Part shown: positions 13,380-26,300 of the stretch, one piece after another
Numbering within the stretch: position 1 is the stretch's first letter
Layout: each line of letters opens with the position of its first letter
The notes under the pieces: generated by a model
Told to the model about the DNA's origin: nothing
What the model saw: the letters and a program-made list of their open reading frames with translations, nothing else
Database searches by the model: none
Position numbers and translations under genes: made by a program
Assembly: GCF_009870125.1 (NCBI RefSeq)
Contig: NC_046681.1
Coordinates: 30,526,001-30,590,000, forward strand
Reading direction: 5' to 3'
DNA length: 64,000 nt
From: Drosophila pseudoobscura
Taxonomy: Eukaryota; Arthropoda; Insecta; Diptera; Drosophilidae

Positions 13380-14145
13380 CGAGGTATTCTAGGGTTGGGG
13401 TCCTCTTAGATCATCCTGTTGGGTAGGTCGCCTGGTGTATTCTGCCTACGCCGGTATCTGGATCTCGCAAGACACTTAGCCAGTACATTAGGGTGGCTTC
13501 TGAGCTTACAAATATGGCTTTTCGCTTGATTGTTGATAACATCACCAACTACGTTAAGGTCCTTGGCGATGTCTCGCTTACGGATGTACTACTCAGCTTC
13601 GGAGATCCTACGCAGAAATTTACTCTGGAATGTCATGATCCTCGCAAGGTTAGTCTGGGCGGCAATCCCATACACCTCAATGTCGTACTTGCAGTCAGGG
13701 GGTAGTATGGCTTTGTAGATCATGACTTTGTTTTATAAACTGAGCTTATTGCTTTGTTTAAGTAGCCAGAACATTTTCTGGACCTTACCACCAACTTGCT
13801 CCTCACGCTGCGGATGTGACTGTCGAAAGTTAAACGTGCATCCAGTGTAACTCCGAGGTATGTGTGATTCCTACGCTGCTCCACGAGTTTCCCAAACAGG
13901 AAGACCCAGTTTTCAAACAGCTTGAGGTATTGCTGTATTGACACAGATAACCATCGAGAGTACCGCTGTGTCGTCAGCAAATGTTGCGACCTTGAGGGTC
14001 TGCCCTGTTTACCTTCGGACCGTAGAGGGATTTGGATTTGAGCGTAATTTTGATCTTGGCGAGTAGTCCCTCGTGCCACACCCGGTCGAAAGCCTGCAAA
14101 ATATCCAGATAAGCAGCCACAGTGTACTGCTTGTGTAAACATGCA
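13380..14145 (-). pseudogene. Decayed jockey-clade LINE ORF2 fragment
   Basis: The minus strand carries the reverse-transcriptase palm motif QAFDRVWHEGLLAK (near 14050-14110), then HTYLGVTLDARLTFDSHI of the thumb/connection region (near 13815-13870). It ends with the C-terminal ORF2 signature around NLARIMTFQSKFLRRIS and RRRQNTPGDLP (13440-13700). Frameshifts, in-frame stops and a large internal deletion, including the YADD region, separate these blocks, so it is dead. It is not a close copy of the intact LINE at the right end of the window. No poly(A) tail or target duplication is visible. Confidence 0.85.
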
Positions 14146-14149
14146 TACC

Positions 14150-17100
14150 TACTGTAAATGTAAGCTTTTCATCTAACTATTGGCATGAAACATTTATATA
14201 CAATTTTTCATACATCCATACATACGCTCCCGTAATTGCACATGTTCTATCGTTATTGTTACGTTCAGCATTGATTAAAAGTAATGCAACCAACCGACCG
14301 CCCGCCTGTCCTGTCACGAGGATGCGGGTACCCCCCTAGAAGTTGTTCAGCGATTTATTCATATTGTTTGTTCTTCATTTGGGGAAACATGTCAGCCAAG
14401 GCCAATCTCTTAAGCTAAACTATCTTTTAGGTCAAGCTAGTTTATCGCGAAAGTAAATTCACAAGTGTCTGTTGCACCATTTAAAGCAAGAACTAGCACC
14501 AGCTTCCGTCAATCTGTTTAACATCTTTGTTTTTTTTTTTGTTCCTTGTCAATTCTTAAGGCTGACACGCAGTATTCTCGGTGGTGTGAAAGGATTGCTT
14601 ACAACAGCAGACTTCAAACAATTTATTTACAGAAGCGAAGTTCTGAGCACATGGCACATCCAGTCACACATGGACACTGCCTGGCCTCGGGGGACAACAC
14701 ATGTGCTCGCTTGCCCCGCCCTGCGACCTTCAGCGGCGTCAGCCTGATTTGCGATTTTTCATGGAAACTGCACTGTCGGCGACTAATGGAACATATGGTG
14801 ACCAGAAAGAGAAGGATAGGAACGTACACATCCTTAAATGCAAAATGTGTGAAATTTGCGCCCAGTCGCGCTGAGACTGGCGACATAGTGTCTTCACATG
14901 ACGTATTCCTTGCTGGGAAAATGTTTGACTCTGCCTGGGAAATTATGAGTATGCGCACATCTGGTGTAAGCTGGGAACGAACTCCCGCCTAATCTAACTA
15001 GTATGTAACAGCAGGTGATTAAGGCGACCCACACCAAAATGGTTTGGTTTCAACCTCCTCCCCCCCCAAACACACCTCAATTAAATATTTAAATATATCG
15101 GACGCTTGTTTGACTTTTTTCATTTTGATCCAGGAGCAGGGAAAAGCTCAGCTCCTTTAAAACGTGACAGCCGCAAGCCAAACGTGGAATCGACATCGGC
15201 AATCAAATGCATGCGTGCGGGCAATCATACCCATAAAACACAATTAGATACTGAAACTTAGGCTATTAATGTCAAAAAGTTCGAAATCAGGGCTGCTGGC
15301 GAGACAGATTGCAGACAACCCCCACAACTGCAATTTGTGAGAGGTTTTGCACGCAATAGGAAGAAGCCAAAAGAACATTTAATGAGTCCAGAAAACGAAA
15401 TCGCAACAATTTCCCACGCTTCTTGGTACGAGAAACACCCGCAAGCGTATCAGCAAAAATGTAAGCAACGCGTTTGCATCTTCATGCAGTCACCCTCCCG
15501 TCAAATCCCCCGACTGGACGTATGAGCGTCGACACATATGTATGTACATATACATACATACATACTGCTTTGTGTATAGGAAATTACACAGAAGCAATAC
15601 GGCAGCAGCAAATTGTTAATATGAAAATCGAGATCGCTCTGGGCAGAAGTGCCATCAGGCCACAGCCCCAAAACGAGGTAGAGGATAAGTTACTTTACAG
15701 AATGTCTTGGCATGTGGTGGTATTGGTACTGCATTTGCCTCGAATCTTTCTATTTATACACCGGTCTATGGCGCTCGAAAAAGTATTGGGCCACACTTGG
15801 TTTGCATCCTCAGTGTCACTCATGCTGAGATCCGCATAGCACTACCAAAACATACAATATAAGAAGCTCTATTAACTAGGGCTAAACTTGTGTGGCCCTG
15901 ATAAAAAGCAATACTTTTTTGAAACTGCGTACAGGCAAAAAAGCTAGGCAGGTGCCAAAGCAAGTTTGGCCGAATTTCAAAACAATCCTCAACTCAGAAT
16001 ACCTCAGGCAAGAGACAGAATCTTGAAATATTAGGGTTTTGTGGTACCTGTCTTCACGCTGGCCTTTAGCTGCACTTCCTGCTATTAACCGTTCGTATCT
16101 GGGCATTGAATATCCTCGCCATAAAATGGCTTTGTATTGTTCATTTGCCTTTTGTTATATAGGATTTTTCATTTTTGCAGTCAACACACAAAGAGCCAGA
16201 CAGAAGACGATTTTGTTAATTTTTGACTGGCGCCAGGCGCACAGCTGGTTGCCGTGGCCTCGGACTATGTATGCTGTGTCATAAATGCAATGCAAATAAG
16301 TAAAATAACCACCATCCACTATGTCGACCAGGTGCCTTGCAGTTGTCGCGCGCTGACGTTGACACATGCCACAGCGTATAGCGATGGACACGACACGGAC
16401 TATTGGCCACTCATTTGCCAATGTTGGCGCATTCGCCACTTCCACTTGTCGGCGTCGAAACAACATCAACTGGTTTGAATTCTTCATTTGCGTGCTGAAC
16501 ACATCTGTTGCTAAGTTTATGCGACGAAAGATCGCAAATTTCTCAAATCATGAGTTTTAAAACTTACAATTCATCTGCATTCACAAACAAACACTTTTCT
16601 CTAAGTTGCGTGTTTTGCTGCAGAAATCAGATTGAATGCTTGTAGGACTCTACTTTTCATTTGTGATGGCTATGGATAGCTAATTTAAGAGAGAAATTTA
16701 AGTATTCAAGGCACTTTTCCGTATACCCACGTACCACAGAAACATGTATAGACTGCACTTGCCCATCAAACACATGCACATATACCCATGTATATATAAG
16801 ATACGAGTATATGTACATATATACTTATGTTTGCACGGAAAGTCTGTCGCTATTATTTTTAGTGTTCGGGACACAGCCGGCCTAAGTTCTTTGAGGACGC
16901 CTTGTCATGGAAAGGTGCAGACCAACTGCCTCTGCGGCTGAAGATATGCTGGCGGGCATCGACTGTTGATCGGCGTCGTCGTGCCTAAATTAATAACTGC
17001 TACATGCGGTTGGGTCTTTCAGGTGCTTTTGGAAAGTTCATTCAATAATACGGAATATCAGCAGCAGGTAAAATGACCCTGACGATGGAGCAAGGAACTG

Positions 17101-20052
17101 AAGGTATCCAAATTTTATCGAAAATAAAGTGAAAAGTTTATTGAAAGCGATGCAGCTGATGCATTACGATAAATTGCCAACACTATAACAATATTACATA
17201 CTTAGTAGAAATGTTAAATTATTAATTGGATTAGTTTTGGTTCCTTACGAACGCCCAGTCGAAAGGGCTCAGTCGAGAGTTTATGATCTGGCGTTACCGC
17301 TTCGCTCAGCAGGCACCCTCCTAATCCCGGCGCTGACCCACCCAAATTTGCACTACGCGACTGGACCGAGCCCTTAGCAAGATTTCTATTGTTTGGAACA
17401 ATTGTTTGCCATAATAAATAGTGTTTCATATGAATTTATTCTTCTATTCTATACCCTTCTAGCCTTTGTCGTTGTGTCGGTTAGTGCTGACCATGGTAGT
17501 CATTTTAGTTTATCAGCAAAAATAGTATTCAGTCTTTTTTGGTTAAAACCTACTGCCGCAATATCTGTCGTACAAAAAATATGTAAAATATATTGTAGAT
17601 TAGATAATGGAAATTTCAAATTTACTTTAAAAATCCAGTTTAATTGCATATTCTATTTCTCGGTGTACCTGGCCCATTCTTCAATATTCTTACTTCGACC
17701 CGTCTGGCACGCGGCAAAGTAATCAAAAATGAACACCTCGAAAGGTGCCAGACAGTTATTAATATGGTTTTATTCATATGAGTATAATAAAAATAGCACA
17801 AATCTGCAGATACAAATAGTTTACTATAATTTAATTAACACATTGCTTCAACGTTTACTTGGCAAGACCAAAATACATTTCAAGTTAGCACTTTAACCTG
17901 CCAAAAATAGCTGAAAGCATAGGTCTGCCAATAAAGTAATACTAATCTTTTTAAGAGTACTAATTAGAATGCATATTTACAGTTTCTTTTTTTTCATTAC
18001 ATTAGGTTTTTTACGAATATTTTGTATATTTTAATTTGAACATTCGCATAAGCATAGCCCTACGTGGCCATAGGAGTCAAAAGCCACATAATCTAAAAAT
18101 AATGGCTGGCTAAACTAAAACCTAGATTTTCTAAAGGTCCAGCGATTAGCCAAAACTCCCGAATTCCAGAACCAAAATAATATTCGTTCATAAAAAGAAC
18201 AAAATGCTGATACTTGGCAGACAAAACAAGAATCAGGAAGAAAGAAACCCGACTACATATGTATATACATGAGTATGTACATACATACATATATGAACAT
18301 TTAAAAACAATATTTTATCAGAAACTTTACCGGGTATACTGCAGTCGAACAGCCTCAGATATACAACTTCTGGTTGATAGTACGCTGCACATGAAGAAAA
18401 TTGGCGCCAGCCGTTAAAAATATGTAGACAATTAGAAGAGCTTTGCTTCTTCGGACCGATTCATTGAGTATACGAGTATTAAATACATATGTATGTACAT
18501 ACGTGGCGATCGCGGTGCGAGTCTGTATGCAACATCTTGTTAGAATGTCACTAATTGGACTTTGTACCCAGCGGCCGACTTTTTGGCAACGTTTTGATGC
18601 TGGCGCATAGTGGCATCTGTCGTTCAAGTGTCTGCTTTCTGGCACAAAAGTTCAAAACGGATAGCGGAGGCGTCCCAGTCTTTGTTGCCAGCACCTTTCT
18701 CTATTACATGTATTAGTACTATCAGGGTAATATGGACTACTATCAGGATACTATGGACTATCAGTGAAGATGATAATTCGAAAGCAGTCCTTAAAAATAA
18801 TGGAAAGGTTTTTATTAGTTCGAGATTATAACTAAGAAATCAAAGTCTTGTATTTGGAAATGCATATTTTGAGCATTCACTGTTTAATATTTAAATTTTT
18901 AACGAATCGGAAGACAAGCAACTCATATTTATGTCTTCGCTCTAAATGCCCCTAGACGTTAACGGGCAATAAGGCGCAACCCTGGGTTAAAATGCACATA
19001 AACAAAATTGCCGGCATCGCAGCTGGCCATGTCTTCCATATATTTGGGTGTATGGAAATTATCGCTCCCCTCACAGTTTGTCATAATTTGTCGTCAGCGC
19101 AAAAAATGATCTCAAGTGTTTTCCAAGTCGCGGCCAAGGTGCGTCAACACAAAAGAAAATTTTGGTTAAACAAACAACTTTTTTTTACAAAATTAAATGT
19201 CAGAAGACATTTTAATACTTGTAAGAATATAATGTTTTCTATTAAATTCATCCCAATTATTTTATTACCAATAAACTTGTTTCTGAGAAATTTTGTTGAG
19301 TGTATTTATAATTTAAAAACAATATAAAAAAGTACATACATATAAAGAAATGGATTAACGCTGAAGTAATACATATTTATGTATTTTAAATGTTTAAGAA
19401 TTCATTAAGATTGTCGCCACCACCAATTATATCCCGTGAATGTACATACATATGTATATGTGGCAGATTACTTATTTTTCGTGTCACCTTACTTGTCCAT
19501 TGCTCTGGGATAACAGTAAAAGGATGGTTAGCTGTTTGCACACGTATGTGAATGATGACATTAGATCAACTTAGCAAATCAAATCAACCACGAAGTTATT
19601 ACGTGGGTCTCGTTGACAGATAAAATTTACGAATTTTTGTCCAGGCGAAATCCAACTCATACTACATATTCTGCGACACCCACATCAAATGCACCACTCT
19701 CTCTCAATGACAAACATGCCACTTCTGTATACCGGCTGGGATGTTGCAGCTCGTAAAAACAGCACATTCTCAAGCGCGTCGGAATGTGCGTGGCGTGCTC
19801 TAAATCTATAAAAAAAATCCCGCCAAAGCCAATGCAGCTGTTGCTTGTGGGTGAAAGTGAAAACTTGCGGCACATGTCGTTTGGCCGGAAGCGCATGAAA
19901 ATTGAAATAAAGTGCCATGTGGCGTCGCATGAGTATCCTTGCTATATGTAACACTATTTTAAATAGATTTAGATTCAAATAGATTTAAATAGAGAGCCTC
20001 GGCAGTGTAGAATCTTGAATAGGTGCGGAACTCCATTTGGCTCAGCTGGAGT
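14150..20052. other. Intergenic DNA, net-Zir interval
   Basis: Nearly 6 kb without a supportable gene. It contains ACATAC/TATGTA microsatellite-like runs (15535-15565, 16760-16830, 18255-18295, 18485-18500) and a poly(C) patch near 15058-15068. The 148-codon frame at 14546-14992 and the 115-codon frame at 16155-16502 lack start context, splice logic and recognisable motifs, so I do not call them. The region may hold net or Zir regulatory DNA. Confidence 0.5.
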
Positions 20053-20178
20053 ATGCGCCAAATCGTTTTCTTTAGACCATTGCTTTGGAAGATTATATAC
20101 TTGATATTGTGCTTGGTTGCGCTAATCGGCCTATCCTACTTGGTTCTTCCGAAGAAACAGTCAATCAAGCGGAACTAA
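20053..20178 (+). CDS. Likely smORF, 41-residue single-pass membrane peptide
   Basis: ATG at 20053 opens a 41-codon frame ending TAA at 20176-20178. The peptide begins MRQIVFFRPLLWK, then has one strongly hydrophobic segment (IIYLILCLVALIGLSYLVL, residues 14-32) and a basic tail PKKQSIKRN. A basic N-flank, about 19 hydrophobic residues and a basic C-flank form a clean single transmembrane topology. A canonical AATAAA signal follows 19 bases after the stop, which strongly suggests a short autonomous transcript. I do not recognise the family. It could be a regulatory or mitochondrial/ER micropeptide. A chance ORF is possible but made less likely by the poly(A) signal. Confidence 0.55.
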   Translation: MRQIVFFRPLLWKIIYLILCLVALIGLSYLVLPKKQSIKRN

Positions 20179-20196
20179 AGATATAGCTTTTAAAAT

Positions 20197-20202
20197 AATA
20201 AA
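20197..20202 (+). terminator. Poly(A) signal of the smORF
   Basis: AATAAA, 19 bases downstream of the smORF stop codon, followed by T-rich sequence at 20221-20280 that could serve as a downstream element. Confidence 0.5.
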
Positions 20203-20324
20203 CATATATTTAGGAAATTCATTTTTTTAATGATAATAAAATCAGGAATATTTAATTTTTTAATTTTTTTCCTATTTTCTAGGCCAAAAATTAAAAAAAT
20301 AATTTATTTTTTATGTTTGCTTTA

Positions 20325-21440
20325 TTATACCCGATACTCAAAATGAGTATTGGGGTATATTAGATTTGTGGTAAAAGTGGATGTGTGTAACGTCCAGAAG
20401 GAATCGTTTCCGACCCCATAAAGTATATATATTCTTGATCAGCATCAATAGCCGAGTCGATTGAGCCATGTCTGTCTGTCCGTCTGTCCGTCTGTCCGTC
20501 CGTCCGTCTGTCCGTCTGTCCGTCCCCTTCAGCGCCTAATGCTCAAAGACTATAAGAGCTAGAGCAACGATGTTTTGGATCCAGACTTCTGTGATATGTC
20601 ACTGCTACAAAAATATTTCAAAACTTTGCCCCGCCCACTTCCGCCCCCACAAAGGGCGAAAATCTACAATTTTCAAGATACGATAAAACCAAAAACGCAG
20701 AATCGTAGAGAATGACCATATCTTTTAGACTGCAGAATCTGAATTGGATCGTATTATTATTATAGCCAGCATCAAGAAAACAATTTCATTTTTTCTCGCC
20801 CTGTCTCTCTCTAACACACACGTAGCATAGGCGGCTTTGCTTAGAGTAAAACATTAGCGCCTAGATCTCAGAGACTATAAAAGCTAGAGCAACCAAATTT
20901 GGTATCCACACTCCTAATATATCAGACCGAGACGAGTTTGTTTCAAAATTTCGCCACACCCCCTTCCGCCCCCGCAAAAGATGCAAATCTGGGGATATTC
21001 ACAAATCTCAGAGACTATTAACGCTAGAGTAACCAAATTTGGAATCCGCACTCCTCTTAGATCTCACTATAAAACGTGTCTCTCAAAATTTCGCCCCACC
21101 CCCTTCCGCCCACACAAAGGACGAAAATCTGTTGCATCCACAATATTTCAGATTTGAGAAAACTAAAAACGCAGAATCATAGATAATGACCATATCTATC
21201 AGATTGCTGAATCTGGATCAGATCAGATAATTTTTGTAGCCAAAAGGAACAAATCAATTTGCATTGGCTACGCAGCGCCCGACGTCACGCTCAGACTGAT
21301 TTTCTGTCTCTCTCGCACGCACTCTTTGTCGTGTCGTTTAATATTAGACGCCGCCTGCTGGAGGAGAGCCATACTGACTTAGTATCGGGTATAACCGTAG
21401 AGTTGCGGTGTCCGCAGCAACTCACAACGTTCCCCCTCGT
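20325..21440 (+). mobile_element. Non-autonomous helentron (DINE-1/mini-me type)
   Basis: The element opens with TATACCCGATACTCAAAATG and closes with AGTATCGGGTATAACC followed by a GC-rich hairpin-like tail. It has a (GTCY)n proto-microsatellite at about 20468-20528, the hallmark described for mini-me/DINE-1 elements. Three internal subrepeats (about 20535-20690, 20855-21000 and 21000-21130) share AGAGACTATAARAGCTAGAG and CCCCACCCCCTTCCGCCC. Related elements are abundant in many Drosophila genomes; from memory this version is most like obscura-group copies (ISY-like). It encodes no protein. It lies about 150 bp past the smORF stop and 1.9 kb upstream of Zir. Confidence 0.8.
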
Positions 21441-21604
21441 TTTTTTTTGTTTACAGTAAAAATTATTTAAATTTAAAATATGAATAATGCAAATAATTAT
21501 TCTGACTCAGAACTATATCTTCAAAATGATCTGTGTTACAATGTTCCCGTTTGTTTCGGTCTAAACTATAATTTTACAAAGATAATTAATTACACTAACA
21601 AACA

Positions 21605-21790
21605 GAACGAGGGGCAACGTGAGTTGCTGCTAGGCCTCTTTTTATTCCCGATACTTACCTAGACGTCGCTGACATTGTACTACGAAGAGTGTGTGAAAGA
21701 AAGAAGGAGGAAGCATAGCCACTGCAAAAAGATTTGTGCCTTCCTGCTATAGTAACAATCCGGCGCGAAAATTAAAATTCCAATATCAAA
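21605..21790 (-). mobile_element. Inverted, diverged copy of the helentron 3' end
   Basis: On the minus strand this stretch repeats the terminal part of the neighbouring element: the CGATACT motif, then TTGCTGC, CAACGTGAG and the GAGGGG tail. The two copies face each other about 170 bp apart and could fold into a large imperfect hairpin. This may be a second, 5'-deleted insertion or a rearranged end. Confidence 0.6.
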
Positions 21791-22969
21791 TAAAGCTATT
21801 TCTTCAAAAAGTTCGTTTTCGCCAGCAACTTTAAAAGTCAGTACGTTCTTCTGACCAAAGCTTTATAGAGTCATCTGTACTTTGCCAAGGGACTAAATAT
21901 ATTTTTTAGTGAAATTAAAAAAGGCTAGATTTAACGCTATAAGAGTTTTCATAATTATTCAAGCATATCCGTTTTCCAATAAAATAGATCTAGTCTTAAA
22001 TAGGCTAGAATGGCAACACTGAATCGTTGTTTCTCCACCTCTATCCGCAACGCACGGGCGCACTGTTTTCGGCAATAGTATTTATTTATTGGATATATTA
22101 GAGAACAAAGGGTATAGAAACTTCCATACGCAGGTTTTTTGAATTTTCGCACACAAATCTTACTTATGTGTATCATTTATTCCAATAGATTGCATTTAAA
22201 TCCTTTTCACTCATTCACTTTCAAACAATTTATATTTGGCGCTTAAGTTTTGTGGGATTTTTTTGAGATTTCCTCTGAGATTTTCCCTACATTCCATTCT
22301 CACTTACGTTGCCACTGTTTTTTTGTTGTCCTTTTTTGTTTAAACAGTGCTATAGTTAAAATACAATAATTGGGAGTACTTAAAAATATATGTATAATAT
22401 GTATAATATAACTTGGGTTCGTCATTACGGTATATTTTTAAAATTGGACGGTATATTTTGGTATCTTTCGGAGGGTCAAACCACTAACCATATACTGTAT
22501 GTATACTCTATCGGATTTTCTTGTTTTCTTGCCACCACGTCTAGCTCACATATCTCGCAATTTGTATACTTTTCCTAGTGTTTTTCCAGTATATTTTAAG
22601 ACACGTTATGGACTCACCCTCTTGTCCAATGCACCAATGTAGAAACCGTGTAGAAATGCCACTTAGAGCCAAGTCCCAGGCCACATCGAATATTAATTCG
22701 TGATCAGAATCGAATTCCTGATCGTTTTCCATCAAAATCTCAAAATCTCTTGTCCGGAATGTAGGACAAAAAGGCATGTCAAAAAATGGACAACGGGCGT
22801 TTCGGGCTTACATATATGAAAAGAAAAAGGACAACAATTTTTGAAACGTACACATTTGCCCTTCAGATGTCGCCTTTAGTAATTACATGAAAATGTAGTT
22901 AATATGTAGCTAATGTGTAGTTATCGTGCAGTTACCATGTAATTAAATTAATTTAGTGGAAATTGTTTT
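21791..22969. other. Intergenic DNA upstream of Zir
   Basis: AT-rich. GGTATATTTT-type motifs occur near 22432-22465. A 79-codon minus-strand frame at 22541-22777 has an acidic segment (EFDSDHELIFDVAWDLALSG) that looks somewhat protein-like, but I find no start context, splice partner or known family, so it is not called a gene. Confidence 0.45.
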
Positions 22970-23120
22970 TGACCGGTTTTGTTTAAACCTTATTTTATAA
23001 ACAATCCAATAATGATGAGAACTTAAAGTTAACCAGTCATGTAGGAAATTTATGTAATAATCGGATAAATTTATGATCTTACCTAGCTAGATATATTCCA
23101 CGGAATATCCAAAACGAAGA
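22970..23120 (+). repeat. Dispersed repeat upstream of Zir
   Basis: About 150 bp that aligns with two copies upstream of Creld (32655-32780 and 32800-32970). Shared phrases, in the same order, include TTAAACCTT, AATCCAATAA, ACTTAAAGTTAACCAGTC, GGATAAA and ACGGAATATC. It is probably a fragment of an old transposable element. No coding capacity is seen. Confidence 0.6.
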
Positions 23121-23168
23121 ATGTAATGCAACTTGAACAAATGCAACAAATAATTCGTCAGTATATTT

Positions 23169-23256
23169 ACGGTATATTTTGAAATATGTGACGTAGTTTA
23201 GGTATATTTCTGAGAGTCAGACCGTATATGTTAACGATAAGTCCGCGGTCACACTG
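23169..23256 (+). promoter_or_regulatory. Zir: Zir core promoter region with Motif 1
   Basis: CGGTCACACTG at 23246-23256 matches the Drosophila Motif 1 core-promoter element (YGGTCACACTR, bound by M1BP), typical of TATA-less housekeeping promoters. It lies 80 bases before the Zir ATG. Upstream, a 28-bp block starting ACGGTATATTTTG (23169-23196) is identical to one just before Creld, and GGTATATTTCTGA follows at 23201-23213. Confidence 0.7.
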
Positions 23257-23336
23257 ATTGCAATTAAAATAACTAACTAAAATAACAATTAAATTAACTT
23301 AAATACAGTTAGTGGCTTTCTTTTGATAACAACAAA

Positions 23337-26300
23337 ATGTCAAACGCACAGCGCTCGTTTGTGCAAAAAGTATCAAAGTAAGTGAGCATTCGCAAGGTTA
23401 AGCCAACAAACAAAGAAACGCCCAATAATTGCATCTACCCCAATTTTTTCATACACCAGACAGCCTGCTGCAGATGTTCGAAAAAATGTTTGTAATTACC
23501 ACATCCAATCAAAGTCAGCAGACACCTCTCTGTGTTCATCCGCAGTAAGTTTTGTTTCATAGTCTATACGGCGATGCTTATTTACTTTCTGATAATGTTG
23601 CATTTTTCGCAAAAAGCTATCTCCCACAGATCCGCTTGACTATGAGGAGTTCCTCGTACAACATATGAACATCGTCAACCGCGATCCATTGAAGCTTATC
23701 TTGGACTTCCCCCAGGGCGATGTAACTGTTAAAACCATTCCACGCAAAATCCGAACGATTGATCACATTACACCAAATGAAGAAATGTACGTAGTCCGTG
23801 TAATTTGTAACTGTAGTTTGTAGTACTTAAAAATCTTTTTACAGAACTGATTTGCCGCAGCACGTGCAGGAGTGTGTGAACTGCTATACCCGTCCATGGA
23901 AGGTGGTAGAATATGCTCAAAGGCACTACTCAAGCTCGTGTTACATACGTGAACACATTGATCGGGGCACAATTAGTCCCTCCGCATACCAACAAGAGTT
24001 CGAGATAGACAAAGACTTTGCATCTTTTGATGAAACATTCACGTACAAAAGCGAAAGTTGCACACCCAGCTCCAGGCAATCGATAGCTAGCCTGGCTTCA
24101 GTTAGCTCATGCACGGACACTTTGACACCTCGCGGTTCGTGGGCAAGTTTTGATTTGCGCCGTTCTGTTAATGATCCTCTAATACCAAACTTGCTTAATA
24201 ATGTACCGCCCGAACAAATTGATCAAACCAATGAAGTGCGACGCCAGCAAGATCGACAGGTTGCTCTTTTTTCCCTGTACCCGGAATCTGAAGCAGAGGA
24301 GGAGCGTATCGAACGCAGACTGCTTGCTGAGATTCCTATGGAACATATGGGTCATCGCATTCAGGTGAAGTGTCTGCAGCTTCGACTCGAACTCGAGGTA
24401 GAACCAATATTTGCTTCTATGGCTTTATATGATGCCAAGGAACGTCAAAAACTATCAGAGAACTTTTACTTTGACATGAACTCAGACGGTCTCAAACGAA
24501 TGTTGTCCAGCCACGTCCAATGCGCCGACATAAGCACCCAAAGTCACTCGGCAATATTTGAAGTTTCTTACCCGAGCAATGATTTGTTTTTGGTTATTCG
24601 TCTGGAGAAAGTGCTACAGGGGGATATTAACAATTCCGTTGAACCTTACTTAAAGGAAGACAAAGACAAGTACCGTGAAAAGGTAAAATCAAATGCTGCA
24701 GACTATTGTGAGCGCTTGGGAAAATATCGAATGCCATTTGCTTGGACTGGCATTTATTTAACAAACGTCTTCAATGGTGACAGCTTTGAGCACAAGGATG
24801 TTGGTGGAGGAGAGCGTGATTCGGCTGGCAGCGGTAACGTTTGTGGCGGCTTAGGTACGGCTCCAAGCTCCAACAGCTTAGATCGCAAGTCTTCCACGAG
24901 TAGCTTTGATCAACTAAGACGCAAAGCAAATGATATGAGTGGAACGCTTACTCGGCGTGGTTCTCTAGAGCGAAAGGAGAAACGGCGTTCATGGTCACCA
25001 GATGATTTCGCGAATGTTGTTGAGAACTTTCGGCCTATTACGATATCGGTTCCCAGCTTCTTTAAGCAAGAGGCAGATAAAATGAAGGATGAAGATTTAT
25101 ATAAAATATTACCGGAGCTAAAGCGGCCGAGCTCAGTTATGAAAAAATACAAATGCATTCCAGGCTCGATTAAACTGGAAATATCTCCATGTGTTGAGGA
25201 AGTCAAAAACTCGCTAACACCAGAGTTGGCTAAAATTAACCCACAAAGTGGTGAAAATATTCGACCAATCAAAGAAATTCTAGAATTCCCGCAATCAGCT
25301 ATATACAATCCACACTATAGCTATCGGAACTTACTTTTCGTGTCGCCAAAGGAGCTCAATTTCTCTTCACGCGCCGGCTCAGCACGTAACATTGCCGTTC
25401 GTGTTCAACTAATGGCTGGAGAGACCTCGAAAGATGCAGTTAATGCTATTTTTGGCAAATCATCTTGCCCCAAATTTTCTTCTGAAGCATTTACGGCTGT
25501 AAATTATCATAATAAATGTCCGTCATTCTATGATGAGATTAAGATAGCCTTACCTGCGTCCATAAAACAGCATCACCATCTACTATTCACCATATACCAC
25601 GTGTCCTGCCAAAAAAAACCACAGGATTTGCAGCCTTCTGTAGAAACCCCCATCGGATACACTTGGCTGCCCCTATTAGAGGATGGCAAACTGAAAGTTG
25701 GTGAATTTAATCTTCCTGTTATGGTGGAGACTCCGCCAGAAAATTATTCTTTTATACCTCCAAATGTACACCTGCCAGGAATTAAGTGGCTTGACAATCA
25801 TCGAGCCGTGTTCGCCATTAACGTAGAGGCAGTGACTGCAATACATACTTTGGATTCGTTCCTCGATCGTTTTTTCTTGTTGTGTGAATATGTGGACACC
25901 CGTAATATACCTTCACATATCGGCGAGGGGAATATGGAGGCTGAGTTGAAAAAGTGTTTGTTGGATATCGAGCATGCAAACCGTGAGCCATTAGTAAGAC
26001 ACTTACCCCTAGTGTTGGACAAGCTTATTGAATTGTTAGTTACGACCCACAAAATTGGTGGACAGACTATGTCCCTGGGATCTACAGTCTTCGAAGTTCT
26101 TTGCTTAGTATCTTCACTTTTGTCAATATTAAGCGACGATTTAATAGTTGATCAATATGGACGGCAAAGTTTGTTTTCAACTTATGTGCAATTTCAATGT
26201 AAAATACCACACCCACTCCTCAGCAAGCAGCGGTTTACCTGCAGACGAAGCAACACCGAAGACTTGCAATTAAGCAATTCATACAGTTTGTATGACAATG

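Noticed and set aside
14546..14992. 148-codon plus-strand frame
   Set aside because: Overlapped by a 111-codon minus frame, no start or splice context, composition not protein-like, no recognised motif.
22541..22777. 79-codon acidic minus-strand frame
   Set aside because: Somewhat protein-like but without a start context, splice partner, promoter or family. Left as unexplained sequence.
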